Assembly (NCBI GenBank): GCA_037447655.1
Contig: JBBHKE010000997.1
Location: 44,970-108,969, forward strand
From: Zygnema cylindricum
Lineage: Eukaryota > Streptophyta > Zygnematophyceae > Zygnematales > Zygnemataceae
DNA length: 64,000 bases
Direction: 5' to 3'
Part shown: in pieces, positions 34,110 to 44,084 of the stretch
Numbering within the stretch: the first letter of the stretch is position 1
How the letters are laid out: the number at the start of each line of letters is the position of its first letter
Translations under genes and position numbers: made by a program
Notes under the pieces: generated by a model
Told to the model about the DNA's origin: nothing
Seen by the model: only the letters and a program-made list of their open reading frames with translations
The model's database searches: none

Positions 34110-34790
34110 ACAAAGAGAGGGAGAGGGAGAGGGAGAGGGAGAGGGAGAGGGAGAGTAAAATGCGTGATTTTGCAAAACAAAATCAGTTTGACTTTCAGTA
34201 GAGGAAGTGGAAGAGGGTGAGTGAGAAAGAGTGAGAGAGAGGGGGAGGGAGGTAGAGGGAGAGGGAGAGGGAAAGGGAGAGGGAGAGTAAAATGCATGCT
34301 TTTGCAAAACAAAATCAGTTTTTCTTTCAGAAGAGGGAGGGGAAGAGGAAGAGTTAGGGAGAGTGAGAGAGAGGGGGAGAGAGGGAGAGGGAGAGGGAGA
34401 GGGGAGAAGGAGAGGGAAAGGGAGAGGAAAGAGAGAGAGTAAAATGCATGCTTTCGCAAAACAATATCAGTTTGACTTTCAGTAGAGGGAGGGGAAGAGG
34501 GAGAGAGAGGTAGGGAGAGAGGGAGGGAGAGGAGAGGGAGAGGGAGATGGATAGGGAGAGAGAGAGAGTAAAATGCACGCTTTTGCAAAACAGAATCAGT
34601 TTGACTTTCAGTAGAGGGAGGGGAAGAGGGAGAGTGAGGGAGAGTGAAGGAGAGAGGGGGAGGGAGGGAGAGGGAGAGTGAGAGGAGAGGGAAATGGAGN
34701 NNNNNNNNNCTGGGGGGGGGGGGGGGGGGGGGAGGGAGAGAGAGAGGGGAGAGGGGAGAGGGAGAGTAAAATGCATGCTTTTGCAAAACA
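34110..34790. repeat. GA-rich minisatellite with a conserved core
   Basis: Five copies of a core (GTAAAATGCATGCTTTTGCA followed by AAACAAAATCAGTTTGACTT) start near 34155, 34288, 34438, 34568 and 34766. They are separated by GAGAGG tracts of variable length. Ser-Pro-Leu ORFs across it are repeat artefacts. Confidence 0.88.
34700..34709. other. Assembly gap (10 N)
   Basis: Ten N bases within the GA-rich array, followed by a G run. The true array length is therefore unknown. Confidence 0.99.
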
Positions 34791-34806
34791 AATCCGTTTA
34801 ACTTTC

Positions 34807-34970
34807 AGTTGTAAAACGATTCAAATCCGTGAAAACATTTCTTTCCAGTAAAATCGGTTCAACTCAGTAAAAACGCTTGAACTTGGTGAAAACGGTTAAA
34901 CATAGTAAAAACGATTAAGTACGGTAAAAATGGCTCAGTTTAGTAAAAACGGTTAAACTCAGTATAAATG
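34807..34970. repeat. About 20-bp degenerate tandem repeat
   Basis: About eight imperfect copies of a unit like CAGTAAAAACGGTTAAACT. Confidence 0.75.
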
Positions 34971-35774
34971 ACCTTTTCTGTCGCTGACGGAACAAAAGTT
35001 CGCGGAAAATGTTGAAGATCCGGTCCAGTTTTGCCTGAATTTGCCATTTTTTCTTCAAATAATCAAAATTTTATTCTTGCAGTAAACCACTTTTTCCAAT
35101 ATTTTATTCGATTTTTCAGTTTTATAACAAAACAGATGTAATTTTCGTTTTTCGGTCAAATATTGTTCAGCAAACTGAGTTGAATTGCTTTTTATTCACT
35201 TAAAATAAAAAAAACCGCTATTTATTGCTGTCAAAAATCTTGTTGCTTTAAATCATAATGTGCGAAAAATTATTTTATACTGTTTTTATTTACGAAAATG
35301 TCGCACAAAAAAGGCCTTAGAGTTGTAAAGTACGCACGAAAACACCGTTAGCATGGACACAGTTTTTACTTTTTAGCGCTTCAAAAAATAAAGCTTTCTC
35401 GCACTTCGTAAACTTTTGCCATTTCAAAATTGATAAAACAACCATCGTAAAATTCTCATTTGTACAAAATGTACTTTGTACTTTAGAAATTGTTTCTACA
35501 GTACAGTACTTTAGAGTAGGCTCGTTGTTTAACACGTGGCATACCATTTCAGAAAGGTAGTGACAATTCGACACGTGACAGACTACAGAAACCTTTGGTC
35601 GGTTGCAGCCAAAGACATTCGTTAAGCATGGCAATTCCGCCACGTGGCAGCCCGAGAGGTGAATAAATTTCAAGGTACAAACTCGATACAATACAAAATA
35701 CTTTTTCGTATATCACAGTACTCATTCTACATTCTCACTGGTATTTCCAGGCCTACCACGTGTCGCATTCATAG
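34971..35774. other. Non-coding stretch
   Basis: No gene or element recognised. Several CACGTG-type strings (CACGTGGCA, CACGTGACA) occur at 35530-35650 and 35755-35765. Confidence 0.35.
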
Positions 35775-35776
35775 TA

Positions 35777-35977
35777 CACCGTGCATCGCTATATCTTTTT
35801 CGCCTCATTAAACATCTTCTCCGTACACACTTGTCCGATTTTCAGACGGAGACCGACAATCGGAAGGTGAGAATCTTACCTTTCAATCCCAGCCGTCAGA
35901 TTCAGAATCCGACAAATGTGTACGGAAAAACGTTTTAAGTGGTAAAAAAACTTTAACCCTGATAGCGATACACGGTG
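35777..35977. mobile_element. Foldback element (MITE), family 1 copy a
   Basis: 201 bp flanked by TA. The terminal inverted repeat is CACCGTGCATCGCTAT against ATAGCGATACACGGTG. Inner arms (CCGTACACACTTGTCCGATT against AATCCGACAAATGTGTACGG) also pair. Related to 54284-54513. Confidence 0.75.
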
Positions 35978-36090
35978 TAGTTGCCCAATATATCGGCAAG
36001 TTGTAAAAAGGTCTCGAGCATCGGCATATCCCATGCGATGCCGAGCGATACACTTAAGATACCGGCGCTACAACCGAGTTAAGTAAAGTA

Positions 36091-36157
36091 CATCGCACTA
36101 AATATATTTGTGAGCACATTTCAATTGGGTGCGCAGTCAGCAGTATTTAGTGCGATG
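36091..36157. repeat. Short inverted repeat
   Basis: CATCGCACTAAATA and TATTTAGTGCGATG are 39 bp apart, able to form a 14-bp stem. Confidence 0.75.
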
Positions 36158-36983
36158 AAAGTCAACTACACCAGCAAATGCGCCATGGCATGGCCGTCAC
36201 AATGGCATATTTTTTACATTTGGCCGGGTATTTGTGGCAGCGAAAACATATTTAACCCATATCTCAATAACAACGGAATATTATTTCGATCATCATTTGT
36301 CACGTGTCTATTGTCCATTAGTCGAAAATCTACCATTAATACAATTATTGTTTGTTTTAAAAAGTAGTTTATCTTTTGTTAGCGGTTTTTTGTTTATCTT
36401 TTCCCATTTTGCGTTTGTCATCTGTTGTTTCTACAATATTTTTGTATAGTTGTTTTATCGTTGCCCATCGTTTTTTTGTTGCAAATTTTCGATTTTCACG
36501 CATTCAAACGCTAATGGTGGCGTACTACGGTGCGTGTAAAGTCTACAATGTATAGTTTGACCTTTGAAGACAACAGCAGTTACTTGACCGAAATCGTCCA
36601 GAAAAAAAAAAAACATGGAAATTCTTTAACAAAGTCACAACCTTTAGAAATAAGATTTTAATATGAAAACCGAGATGGATAAACCATGTAAGTACAAAAG
36701 TGTATGAAAATGGAAAAAAATCACTCCTGTTAAAGGCTACTATTGGAAAACCAAAAGTATATACAAAACTTATAGAAGCAAAACAACACTTAGAGTAAAA
36801 ACAATAAATAAACATTGAAACTAAACTACAAGAGCACAAAAAACCACACTATACACAAGCTCTAAATAACAAAATGGGTCGTCGACCCAAAGCCTAAAAC
36901 AAGTCCACACTAAAGGTATGTGCAACAAATATCATCAATGCACACAGAGTGGCATGGAGGTAAATCTCACAATTTTCTACCGT

Positions 36984-38720
36984 CATTCACCACCATGCAT
37001 TGTTGGATAAGGGTCGATTTTTGTCATCGTTGAAGGGTAATAATGATACGTTGGCGGTAAAAAGTTGACATGAGAGGCAGGGGTGGGCTACCAGGTCCCC
37101 TAACCTCAGAAGACCGTCGGGCAAAATCACCAATGAAGATGTCAAACAACGAGTCCAAGATCCCAAATAATTCTGATGGAAACGGGAAGAGTTGGATGGG
37201 TATTGGGAGCGTAATCGCGTTATTTAGAGGCCCTTGCATCCAGAGCGGAAACACAAGTTTGTAATGCCGCACGTATTCAAACATGGGATCCAATTCGACA
37301 AGTCATAACTACATCCCCTAGTGTTCTCTCTACGCCATACAAAAACACGAAATTCATACGAAGGCCGCGCACTCCTCTAGATTGAAAATGCGGCGGGAGG
37401 ATATGCGACACCTCGCGTTTAACTATGTAACGTAATTCACTACCCATTGAGGTGAATGCATCTCGCACCGTATCACGTGACGTTGTATGTTCCCCACCAT
37501 ATAAACAACATAGCAGATGGACGCCCTACTAATCAATAGATTGGATACAAATGCAACGGGGCTTACTCAAAAGATAGTGGTGTGGCAAGCCGAGACATAA
37601 ACGGAGTGCACAACAAATTTTTTGAGAAGATAAAACACAGTGAGGCAAAAAATGGAGTACCGACGAGCCAAGCCCCAACACTTAGTATTGAACAAGAGCG
37701 AATTAGAGCCCGTGCGTCAGCCGTAGGTAATGCCTGAGGGAGGTTCTTGAAGTCAACGACAACTACCTTATCGGTGATATGTTGTTGCACCCAAGAATGA
37801 GTGTTGATGAGGAGGGGAGAGAACGAAGACATCTTAGGCCTCGGCTAGCCGAGTGCACGATAACGATTGCTGAAATGATAACGAGCCTTCATTGACGGTA
37901 GAGATCACATGGGCCAAGATAGGGTTGTTGTCCACTTCAAATCTCAAACTAATGATGGATGCCACTAGAGCCCAACTATCCTAGTAAGCGGTTAGTGCTA
38001 TGGTGGTTGTCGGACACAAACTAAGACCCTCGAAATTGATGAGCAAAGCAAATTGGCGATGGGCGAGGAGCCTTTATGGACAATCAAATGTACCAAGCCC
38101 AACAATTCGATGCAAAAATAAACAACGAGACGATTATCAAAATCCGAAAGTGAGGAAAGGAAAGAAGAACTTGAGGGTAGAATGCTGGCCAAGTTGAATG
38201 GACGTCGCGCAAAATATGTAGTTAAAATAGTAAAAGCCACTTGGGAATATGGCAATTCTGAGAGGTCCTCATAGTGGGAAAGGTCGTGCAATAGAGCATC
38301 CTTAACATTCTCGTGAACAAAGTCAAGTGCGCCAACTACGGAACCTAATACCTTTAAACCCTCGCGGGGCGTAAAAACAGGAAAACATGTGGGAAGTGGC
38401 AGACCAGTAGGTGACCACGGAACACATTTAAAGACTTTCAACGGTAGGCCTCTCCTTGAAAGTTGCTCAAAAAAATGGTGGACGATAGGAACAACTTGGT
38501 TTGGCTTATCGATGTTATGTGTGTCATCCGCCACGGAAGAGAACAAATAAATGGGAAAAGCGATAGCGGATGCTCATAAGGCTTGTAAGTGGGCGAGGGC
38601 AAACAAAAGTGATCCCAAAGGGTCGCCCTGACGAATACCAGTAACGGAGCCCAAATTGGCTACGTCTCCCAATGGGCCACCAAGGGAATAAAGGAGGGAG
38701 TTGGATGTAGAGTCCTAATA
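36984..38720 (-). pseudogene. Non-LTR-like reverse transcriptase, C-terminal half
   Basis: Near 38600-38660 the - strand reads GSVTGIRQGDPLGSLLFALA, then VADDTHNIDKPN (the catalytic DD box) and KVFKCVPWSPTGL with LKVLGSVVGA. Toward 37600 it reads RSCSILSVGAWLVGTP, and at 37277-37468 MRDAFTSMGSELRYIVKREV and FQSRGVRGLRMNFVFLYGVE. This matches the back half of a LINE-like RT protein, including its C-terminal region. Several frameshifts and stops; no 5' half here. Confidence 0.68.
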
Positions 38721-38830
38721 TATGTTTGCACGTTGGGATGCTCTTCAATGTAGTACGGCGAATCTTCACTAAAGTCCAAAATACTTCTTCAAAGTATCGA
38801 TTACATGGGGACACCACATTATATCTTTAG
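38721..38830. repeat. Remnant end of the 39-41 kb TIR family
   Basis: Similar to about 41225-41325 (GTAGTACGGMRAA, TTCACTAMAGTCCAAAA, CAAAGTATCG, CATGGGGACRY). It abuts the RT fragment. Confidence 0.55.
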
Positions 38831-39236
38831 GCCTTCTTTATTGGCGATTAATGTATTCTAATAGAAAATAGCGATGAGGTTTTAGTGCTTTAGTTGGGCG
38901 GCTGCCATACTTCTCAAAACTCGAAGCAAAAAGTGCGATAGTACACTTGTTACGTTATTGTCTGATGATACTGACAGATTCTCTCCTGTAGAAATAAAAG
39001 GGAAGTAAGTCTTTATGCAAAAATTGCGATGGCAAAACCATCTTAGTACAAAAAAGGTAAAACTGAAAAAAAACATTTGGAAACTACAAGAGTCACAAAA
39101 AAGTAATCTACGGCTAAAAACAGAAACGAAACACAACAAAACTAACAAGAGCAAAAAACCAAAACAATAACAATAACAGACTGAGACCGCCTACAAAATG
39201 AAAAAACCTAGTTTAGACTACCCTTAGGCAACCTAA

Positions 39237-41410
39237 GGGCGTGTCCCCATGTGTTCAAGTAAGGGTTTTTTTCTGTCGTTTTCATAGAAAATGAGACTTG
39301 TAACGAGAAAATATTATGCCATACAGAAAATGGGCAAAAACACAAGTATAGTTTGCGTCTTCTTGGAACTTGGAGGGTTCGACAATTTGGCGTTGTTATC
39401 ATCGCGACCCACTTCCAGCTCATCTTCACACTTGCACTGGAATCAAATCGCGACCTGGTTTTTATCAAAACACTACGCTATTGATGAATAGAAAACTTGG
39501 ATTGCACGTGTCAAACATTTTCGAAAAAAATTGCACGAAGGAAAGTACACGCTATTTTTTTCACTCCTCGTCACGCGCATGCACATAGGAAAATGACAAA
39601 CATGTACGGAAAAAATTTTGCAGTGGTGGTAAACCTCCACTTTCCTTCATGGGTCCTTTGCAAAATTTTACGGCGTCCTCGTCTCTCCCCCTCTTTCTCA
39701 CTCGACCACTCCTCTTTCTCTCATATTTACACGAGATGCAGCAATAATAGTATCAAATGAAAGGTATATATTTTTTCTTTTTTTTGAATATTTTTGGTCT
39801 AAGTTTGATGGCATATCGAATGATAAAAGATAAGAAAACGAAATCGGGAAGAAAACGGAAAATGTATGTATTGATGACGTCACATGGTAGCATGACTTCG
39901 CTATGTCACAAAACCCTAATCATCTACAACGTCACAAAAACCTCGACGCCTACAACCGTCGCTGTTTTTAGGAAGTTTCTTAGTTAGCGTCGTCGTTTTT
40001 AGGAAGTTTCGTACTTTTGTACTCGTCTACATTTCGTTTCGTAGACTGTCGCACATTTTGTAGACGTCTACAATTGTCACATATTCGAAGTAATGAATAC
40101 ACAAGTAACGATTGACATAGGGTGCGTCCCCATGTATTAAAGTATCGACTTTAATCTGTCGTTTTCACCCAAAACGCAGTTCCGTACGAGAAAAACTTTA
40201 ACCGTGCAATAAAAGCAATTCTTTAAAAGTACTGCAAACGTCAAGTCGATACTTTGAGTGTACTTCCTGTTATTCGTCATGTTAGCGAATTTTGGCGTTT
40301 TCCTTTTTTCGACCCCCGGGCAAGAGAATTCAGCCTGTCAAAAAACTTCATCAAAAATCATCTCGCGACTTGATTTCAGGGAAAGTACCTCGGAAACGGC
40401 GAATAAAAAACGGTCCACACACGCGCTACACGAGTGGGGAAATTTTAGTTCGATAAAAAAAAAAAAAAAATGTCGTTTTGCGACCTGTACGATTTTTTTT
40501 TTCAGGGGTCTTTCGCTTTCAACGTCACTTCATCAAGGTGGAATCCGCGAGAGAGTAGCTTCTCTCCTTCTACCGTACGCTCTCCACCTACCGAACACTC
40601 TCTCCCACTTCCACCATCACGCTCCTTCACACTCCATGTCTCACACAATGCAAAGCTCTTGAAATTGTTGTTTTTTTTTTTTGTAAAAAATTGCGATGAA
40701 GCACTCGTAAATACGTCTCAGCAAAATGGTTTCCTGACAGTTTTCCTGCAACAGATTACCTTTTGTCCGCAACAGATTAAATTTTTGAAGCAGGTGTGGA
40801 AAAGGAAGAAATTGCGAAGTGTAGAATATCTTGGTTTTGTAAAAATACGCAGGCGGAGAGGAGTCAGCTGGACAGTGGGCAAGGTAGGAGTGTGACAGCG
40901 GTAGCAGGGTAGGAGTGTGACAGTGGTAGCAGGGTAGGTGTGTGACAGCGGTAACACTCATGGTCTGATGTGGTCTGATGTCTACAATGTCACGGTCAAC
41001 ATTACGATGTCACGTGATGTCGCGGGAGTTGTGGCACCATTTGTCATTGTAGACGTGTACATCCGTCGTTAGTTTTTGAGACATCACCAATTGCCGCGTG
41101 TATTGTAGACGTTTACAACCGTCGTAGTTATCGCGTACGTCATCATTCATAGTAAGTTTCGTAGTCGTTTCCAACCGTCGCAAGTTGTACCCACATCTAC
41201 ACCCGTCACATTCCAAAGTTCCGATTTCATTTTTGCACATAGGGACGCTTTTCAAAGTAGTACGGAACACTTCACTACAGTCCAAAACACTTTTCCAAAG
41301 TATCGCCTTCATGGGGACGTACCCATAGGCATACTTTGAAAAGTACACCGTAAATCGGCGCTATAATCCAAAGTAACGTTTCAAAGTTTCGGTTACATGG
41401 GGACACGCCC
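39237..41410. mobile_element. Non-autonomous TIR transposon (outer), 2.17 kb
   Basis: A perfect 16-bp terminal inverted repeat GGGCGTGTCCCCATGT flanked by a TAA duplication (39234-39236, 41411-41413). A 3-bp TWA target and GC-rich ends suggest PIF/Harbinger (Tourist-like). Subterminal GTAGACGTYTACAACCGTCG-like repeats occur toward both ends (about 39910-40080 and 40980-41200). No transposase is recognised; small ORFs (for example 40258-40662) show no domain. Confidence 0.7.
40120..41334. mobile_element. Related TIR element nested inside (inner), 1.2 kb
   Basis: Ends GGGTGCGTCCCCATG and CATGGGGACGTACCC are inverted with one mismatch and flanked by ATA on both sides. Its start resembles that of the outer element (CCCCATGTRTTMAAGTA, TCTGTCGTTTTCA). 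Confidence 0.62.
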
Positions 41411-43012
41411 TAAGGTCCACAACCACGGGATCATGGATGTGCTCCTATAGCCTGCACAGAAAATGCCGAGTCACCAAGAATCGATTAGATGACTGGTCTT
41501 GTTGATGAGAATCTGGTTAAATCCTGAGATAGTACACGTTTTTGTCGTTCACAGCTGGTAATTGAAGAGGCATCGACGGTTAAAATGTTGACTTATAATT
41601 CTTTCGATGTAATCTCAGCCGTAAATTAGTCGCACCAGTTTCGTTCATATCACTTTAGGAGGGAAACGCTGTGACACGTCATTTATGTGAATTTTCAGCT
41701 TATCCAAAAATGATTGTACAGCTGGAAGCCAATAGTTTATGTTCCACGTCAGATTGATAGTCCTGAAGGTCTGCCTGATATTGGTACCATTGCTGATTTT
41801 TGGCATGTGTATTAACGCCATGTAATTTGCCGAATAGAGACACGGCAGCCAATTTGCCTCGCTGAGCTTTTATGCGTACGGATATATGTACGAGTTCTCT
41901 ACATCGCTGTACAGGATCGACAAAAATATCATATCGAATCGTGAAACAGAATCCAATGGAGAACAGTGGCACACGTGGTATGACGATATTCCAAGCATGT
42001 TGGAGTGACATGTCAATTTGTCGTCTCAGAAATTCTAACCTCAACACGTGTCAGAACATTCTCCTGTTCTCTATGTCCTTTGTTTACTTCGTTCCGTATC
42101 ATCAATCTTTATGTACATTTTTCAGTACTTTCTTTCAATTTGTTTTTTTGTGATCCCTTTCAGGTCACTTTTTACAGTTTCATTATTTCACAATTCACAT
42201 TCAAGCTTTTTGTACTTCCTATGTACGGCCCGAAATCTTTCTCCAAAATATCGACTGCACTTTTCTCCTTTTGCCACGTGACGTCACCTCTGCAAGATCC
42301 AAGAGGATGCTTTGGTGACAGATAGCGCGTGCCGACAATAAAGTTGGCAAACGACAACTTTTTTTCTTCGTTCTTAGGGGGAAAAAAGAACATGGAAGCC
42401 TCCCTTATTAACCAATTGAACTGCCTCCCATAGTACTGCATGATTTCTTAGTTTTCATTCTATAAACTCATCACGAACTCCAAGCCTAGCCTTGCAGAAA
42501 GAGATTGTTAGATAATATGGATGAATAAGCCTCGTTTATAAGGTATACAGTTACTTTGGTTCAATCTTTTTTTTCTGTCGGCAAGCAGAAAAAGAAAGTG
42601 GTAGCATTGTCTTGTCTTTTTTGTGGTCTTTGCTGCTTCAACTTACTCCATTGCTGGAAGGTATTTCTCCTTCTGACTCTGTACCACATGCCACGTATGA
42701 AAATATATATTTAATGGAAAAGAAACTTTGGATTAAAAATACAAATTATTACTGAAATGTCAAGATGACTAAAAAATATGAGAATGAACGCTACACACCG
42801 AAACCTTGGCCCTTGCAAAGAAAGGACAAAGAAATATTAGAAAAGACAAAAAAATCTGGCTTTTACGACTGTTTCCTCCTCTAGCGCTGTAAGCTGCTTC
42901 TTGCTGAAAGTCTTTTCTTGGAACTGCAAATTCTACTTTATTTAGGTTATGTTCCAATGTGTATTGCTCTTACAATTTTGTTAGGGCTCCTGATCTGTAT
43001 CTACGCTACCAT
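41411..43012. other. Upstream region of the PNC gene
   Basis: No certain gene. A - strand ORF at 41700-42047 (115 aa) overlaps + strand ORFs and has no recognised domain; its coding status is open. Confidence 0.35.
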
Positions 43013-43545
43013 TGCAAATGCAGTTAAAGTTAAAGTTGTTGTGAATTGCTGTTAAAGTTCAAGTCTAATGTATGATTACAGTTACTGTTGCAGTCCCGTT
43101 ACGATTTCTGTTGCAATTGAAATTGCAGTCGCAGTTGCTTTTAAAACTACCTTTCTAATTACACCTATGTTACAGATTCGGTTTCAGTTTTAGTTTCCAG
43201 TTTTCTTTGCAATTACAGTTCCATTTCCATTTTCAGTTGCGGCTATTTATAGATGCTTTTACAGTTCCGTTGCAGTCATAGTTTAACTTTTTAGTTCCAT
43301 TTGCGATTTCATTCACAGTTCCAGTTCCATTTGCATTCGCATTTACAGTTGAAGTTCTGTCAGTGTTTCATTTTTAATTCCAATATTGAACGAATTACTG
43401 TACCTGCAACCAAAACTACCTGCATCCAAAACAACCAAAACTGCTATTTTACGTGCAACCGTAACCGAAACTGTAACTGCTATAGAAAGAATTTGAAACT
43501 GAAACCCAAACTGAAGCTGGAAATGAAACTGTAGTTGCAGGTGGC
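43013..43545. repeat. Degenerate hexamer repeat, inverted halfway
   Basis: About 43013-43375 is built of variants of CAGTTN (TTACAGTT, TTGCAGTC, TTCAGTTC). About 43385-43545 is built of the opposite strand's variants (AACTGNAAC, CAACCGTAACCGAAACTG). Together they form a large imperfect inverted repeat directly before the PNC start codon, in the place of promoter and 5' UTR. Confidence 0.72.
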
Positions 43546-43559
43546 AGGTGGCAGACGGC

Positions 43560-43702
43560 ATGGAGGTGGACCTGAAGGCTCTGACAGAGGCCACGGCGGG
43601 GGCCGTGGGGGGGCTTCTCAGCACCACTCTGCTGTACCCGCTGGACACCTGCAAGACCAAGTACCAGGCGGAGGCCAAGGAGGGGGAGAAGAGGAAGTAC
43701 AG
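43560..43702 (+). CDS. PNC: PNC exon 1
   Basis: [20 protein letters not shown] through KRKY, ending AG before donor GTGGGA (phase 2). It encodes the first helix and the first carrier signature. Confidence 0.92.
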
Positions 43703-44030
43703 GTGGGAGGGGAGGGAGGACAAGGGAGGGAGGTAGGGAGAGGGAGGGAGAGGGGGAGGGGGGGTCTGGAACCTGCAAGACCAAGTACCAGGAGGAGGTC
43801 AGAGAGGGGTGGGAGAGGAAGTACACGTGAGAGGGGAAGGGTTTTCTGTCTTATTCTGCTGTACATTTTTCACTTTTTCTCCAGATCCATGCTCGATATA
43901 CTCCGAGAAGCTGTAGGAGTCTCTTTCTCTCCCTCCCTCCCTCTCTTCCTTCCTTCCTCCCTCCCTCCCTCCCTCCCTCTCCCCTCCTGTCTCCCTCTCC
44001 CCCCCCTCCTGTCTCACTCTCTCCCTCTCT

Positions 44031-44084
<54 letters not shown>

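Noticed and set aside
34062-34791. Ser/Pro/Leu-rich protein of 229 aa on the - strand
   Set aside because: It lies wholly in the GA minisatellite and crosses the N gap; open frames there come from the repeat.
41700-42047. 115-aa - strand ORF as a new gene
   Set aside because: No domain, no splice or codon-use support, and overlapping ORFs on the other strand. Left as undecided spacer.
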